Part shown: one piece after another, positions 60,460 to 64,000 of the stretch
Numbering within the stretch: position 1 is the stretch's first letter
Layout: the number at the start of each line of letters is the position of its first letter
Notes under the pieces: model-generated
Databases searched by the model: none
What the model was told of the DNA's origin: nothing
What the model saw: the letters and a program-made list of their open reading frames with translations, nothing else
Origin: Phorcus lineatus
Taxonomy: Eukaryota > Mollusca > Gastropoda > Trochida > Trochidae
DNA: 64,000 nt
Direction of reading: 5' to 3'
NCBI GenBank assembly: GCA_921293015.1
Contig: OV121089.1
Location: 44,959,220-45,023,219 of the forward strand
Position numbers and translations under genes: made by a program

Positions 60460-62599
60460 ATTTTACATTATAATACTAAAAATGTTTTTTGTCTCCTTCC
60501 CTTTGCCATTATTCCTTTTAAAGCTGTAAAACAAATTAATTTTGTCTTATCCTGTAACAGCTGTGATATGATGCTCTGTCTTCTGTGGATTGAAATTTGC
60601 TTATTTAGGAACTGATCTGATATCTGCTTCAATTTTCAGAGTAGATTCATTTCCTAGTCAAACTATGCCTGACAAAAAAATGTTGAATTTCCTTACTTAA
60701 TTTTAGAATATCATTTGTAAGGCTGTAAACGGACAGTATTTTCTTACTGAACTCCATTTCTATGTAAGAATGAAATATCATCTTTGACAGCTGTGACTGA
60801 TACTATCTTATCCTTGGAGCCATGCTACTGTTTCTGAACAAAAAAGGAGATGAAAATCACTCTCACCTTTATTCTTTTGATTAAATGGTGTCAAATGAAT
60901 AAATCTTTTTTTTTAAATGAAATAATGCTATTGAAATGTGGACACATTTACCTTTTTTGTAATTACTTTATCGTGTTTCTTGAATAGTTCGGACTGATGT
61001 TTGTTTCTCTCTCTGAGTAAGATCAAATTTGAAAGTCATAGTAATTATTCTTTGAATCAAATTTGTCTTTTCAAAACTTAAATAATTGGGTTTTTTTATT
61101 TTATAGTACAATCACCCTCCGGATCTAGCTTTTTCTGCACCTGAATAGGAATATGACTTTAAAAGTTAAAAATCTGTTCTTTTTAGAACAACATACCAAT
61201 AACGTTTCTGCTTCCATTTGGAAGCTGTTTCTTTGCTTGAAGTGTAACCTTGAATGAATGAATGAATCTCTGTTTCTTTGAATTGATCACCGCCAATAAC
61301 CTTTTCTGGATCTAGCTTCAAGCTATTCTTTTCTTGTGAGGGCCTTTGAAAATCTTTGAACCAGAAATCCTTATTTTTGTGGAGACATTTTCTTATTTAT
61401 GAAACATGAGATATGAATCTTCTTATTCTTGAGAATTTTATGAAATCTTGAAATAGGCTTTTTTTTAAACAATTAAAGCTAAGTTTATTTGTCATGATTA
61501 TGATATTTTATGATGCACTTTCATGAATAACACTGCTGACAAGCAATTTAGATTGTTTCATTAGGATGTGATCATTCAATCTGATAGAAGTAGATTTAAT
61601 AGGTGAATCAACAACGTATAGTCGTCGGAGGACCAGTTTGTAAAGTGGCGCCCCCTTATTGTTGAGACATGTATTACACAAGTGCAGACAGGAGTCTTCA
61701 CCCTAACTGAAGAACCAATTTGCCCTCTCTTGAGAAATGCTTGTAAAAAAATAGGCCCCATTATCTCTCTGACTTGGTTTTGACGTTTGATCAATTTGAA
61801 CCAAAATTTCCACTTGATTTAATTTCAAACCATCACTGGATTATTTGATGCGTCTTGACTATAAGGTCAATATTTATGAACATCTGATTGCTTCTGGAAT
61901 TAGTTTGTTCTTCATGCAATTTTGTTTAATATTATTAGAGGATGAAATTATAAAAATTATTTTTTTTAAAGTTAATTTGCAGTATCATAGATATTTTTTA
62001 TTTAAAACTTGATAACCTAACTGTCAGCTGTGAATATGTTGCATGCCGATTTTCTATGCTAAAGAAGATTTAGAAGTTAAAGATTACATTGAGTAACACG
62101 ATCTCCAAAAGAAATCTTGTACTTTTCTTGAGGGCTATTCTATAACATCAGAGAAGTTAAAATTGTCTTTAGTTAACAAGCAAAAGCTTTTCTTGGTTGC
62201 AGAATTTCAGCCGGTTGTATAGTTATGTTCCTTCTGCTTTTGTCTGTGTAATGAAGCTTGTATTTCCTGATATTACATTTCCTACAAGTATAAGATTCCA
62301 TGTAAGGATAAAGTACTTATGGCATCATACTTGTCATTGTATTCAGTGGCCAATGAAGGAATTTTGGGGGAAGGGGGAGTAACTTTAACCCTTATCACTC
62401 AATATTTTTTTTTAAAAACAATTCCAAAGGGTTCCACAATCAATCCCTTCATCACCCCTGTTTCTGCCACTAATTGTTTATCTAGAAATTCCATTTGGTA
62501 ATTAATCAAATTCAAGTTGAACCAAGTTATCCTTCATTTATTTTCTGCATGTGGTCAGTTAGTTTCTCTCATATCCTTGGTCGATCCAGATAGGGAGAA
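60460..62599. other. Intron, nothing specific recognised
   Basis: AT-rich with one short (gaat)n run. The frames at 61576-61794 and 62197-62501 have no domains. Confidence 0.45.
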
Positions 62600-63310
62600 T
62601 GCTTCAGGAGGTTCCAGACAATGTTTTGAGTGAAGTCTCTAGCATAACCATGCAAAATAGCGACAAGACGCCCAATCCAATTTAAATTTCTTGAACACCC
62701 TATATTCTTGACACAATAATAAGTCCATTCAATATCTATTTTTCATTGGTCACTTTAGTTCATTATCTGTAAGTTGTAGGTTCAACAAAACAACATGTTC
62801 AAATAATGACTAAGCTTCCAGACTACCCATCTCTGTATCACTTCAACAATGTCCGTCTTCGTTTTCCTTGTTTGTCGTCAGTTTTCATGCTTATCTCCCC
62901 TGATTTATCTGGAGTTGCTCCTCGTTTGTCTCTCCCCCTGCTTAACACAAGACATCGCGTGTTGCTGTCCACGTCTTCACGCATGACATGAGGTGCTATC
63001 AATTCGCTGGCTATCAACGATGGAAGCCTTCAACAGTGATTGGAAATTACATCTATATTCAGTCAACTTATGACAGACGAAGCGAGCTTTAGCATAACTG
63101 TCTTCAGTCTTAGCGTCAAGAGCCGCTGTAATTGAACGGAAATTAACTCGCCTTTGCCATTTGAATCAGCGTCGTCCGAATAATTAGGGAATTGGTGTGA
63201 GGGTCATTGTATTGTCCTCACCTGGTCATTCCGTACTCGGACAATGGCAGAGGCTAAAGATAAAGCCCATATTATCTCTACATTTCCTGAAAAGATGGTC
63301 TGGTTTGCAA
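62600..63310. promoter_or_regulatory. Candidate conserved island near exon 3
   Basis: A long CpG-bearing block 0.6-1.3 kb before the exon: gacagacgaagcgagcttta, cgtcaagagccgctgtaatt, tcagcgtcgtccgaataatt, cattccgtactcggacaatg. It resembles 26081-26460 in texture (both have cgtccgaa and tgtcctcac). There is no repeat match, and the 61-codon frame at 62806-62991 has no domain. Inferred enhancer. Confidence 0.28.
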
Positions 63311-63912
63311 TAGAAGCCAGAGAAAAGATTGTGTATTAATGTTGTTCCTTCAATGGCAATAATTCATTCTGTGCCTCGATATGTCAATCAGTATTTCAGT
63401 TAGTGAATAATGTTGGTTCATAAGTATTCTTGAGAGAGACATTGCATAATACATTAATTCCTGAAACTTAATTGTTATGAATTGACTTGTTCATGGAAAT
63501 AAACTATTTCAGTGAGACTGAAGAAAATTATTGATGATGAATGATAGTTAACGAGCTGACAAAATATAACTATACTTACTTTTATCATCTTTTTCATCCA
63601 AATAACTGGTATTTTAAGAGAATTGTACAAGTGTGATATTTATTTTACCCTTTCGTATCGATTGTTTATATTTTGGAAGATAATGGCACAAATGCACCTG
63701 ACTAATCAGAGGATTGTGATTGGGTCACTGCAGTGAGGGTCACTATTCAGTCAGAAAATATAGCTATTCTTTGTATTATGGTTGATAAGGAGTGCCATAC
63801 CTTATTATTTACATTAACATATAGACGTCTTTATCAGTGCGTCTCTCAAAATTTGAAAAGTAAATGTTTTTCTCATTTTGCGTTATTTCTAATGAGTGCT
63901 TGTTGTTTGCAG

Positions 63913-64000
63913 GTTAACGAGGAATGCAGCACGCTGCGGCTGACCCTCGCGGAGGTGCAACATGAGAGAGAGGTAGCCAAGGAGGACGTCAGCACTCTCC
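63913..64000 (+). CDS. Coding exon of the same coiled-coil protein, cut by the window edge (exon 3 of 3 seen)
   Basis: The acceptor is tgttgtttgcag, and the exon opens in phase 0 with VNEECSTLRLTLAEVQ followed by HEREVAKEDVSTL. It runs open to the last base of the window, so no donor is seen. GC content is clearly higher than in the intron, with CpGs typical of coding sequence here. The residue make-up (E, L, K, A, V, no P or G) continues the coiled coil, with L, V and C at core positions. The phase matches exon 2, so direct splicing across about 54 kb gives an open frame. Further exons between the two are possible but I found none that is convincing. Confidence 0.87.

Larger units (their letters stand above)
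9829..63912 (+). other. Giant intron (about 54 kb) between exons 2 and 3
   Basis: It is bounded by gtatgt and tgtttgcag, phase 0 on both sides. It carries nearly all the transposon fragments, minisatellites and GC-rich islands of the window. No open frame inside exceeds 141 codons and none shows a host protein domain. Such length often goes with intronic enhancers or alternative promoters, and candidates are listed. Internal exons that keep phase could have been missed by eye. Confidence 0.7.

Noticed and set aside
1-64000. Search for LTR retroelements, virus-like elements, rRNA or CRISPR arrays
   Set aside because: No long direct terminal repeats, no capsid, integrase or polymerase frames other than the LINE tails, and no rRNA-like sequence were seen by eye.

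Overview
The window looks like intronic DNA of a mollusc, most likely a gastropod and possibly an abalone (Haliotis). It is AT-rich and almost free of long open frames. It carries tRNA-headed SINEs ending in (ACTC)n or (ACCTC)n, several copies of a 'ggctgaaatattg...gttaaac...actcactc' tail, and small hairpin elements starting near 'ttgcacaaa'. I know these repeats from gastropod and other molluscan sequence. The species assignment is inference.

The only protein-coding sequence I can support strongly is three exons of one gene on the + strand: 8995-9078, 9739-9828 and 63913 to beyond the right edge. All have AG/GT borders where visible, all junctions are phase 0, and joined they read as a continuous heptad-patterned coiled coil of at least 87 residues. 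I cannot name the protein. Exons 1 and 2 are separated by 660 bp, exons 2 and 3 by about 54 kb. Everything else is therefore intron of this gene, unless nested or alternative exons exist.

Layout. 1-8994 is upstream intron with two well-preserved SINEs (one with a 13-bp target-site duplication), SINE fragments, a 28-bp telomere-like minisatellite (4219-4571), two CRE palindromes, and an inverted repeat pair 3.2 kb apart. The giant intron (9829-63912) holds two LINE 3' fragments (14410-15073 and about 58001-58350), a CORE-SINE-like element (24957-25228), more SINE copies, three foldback elements, two of which bracket a triple 86-bp repeat, an element with 13-bp inverted ends and internal 140-bp repeats (49499-50026), a near-perfect 55-bp-arm palindrome (52664-52808), and many minisatellites. 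These include a GAT-rich array with a 288-bp higher-order period (about 18040-18740).

Several GC- and CpG-richer islands in the intron look like candidate conserved regulatory elements. One contains a strong CTCF-like site (23822-23834). A 126-nt open segment from an ATG to a splice donor (50861-50986) would join in frame to the last exon and is a candidate alternative first exon. No RNA genes, CRISPR arrays, LTR elements or virus-like elements were recognised. Almost all the short open frames look like chance.
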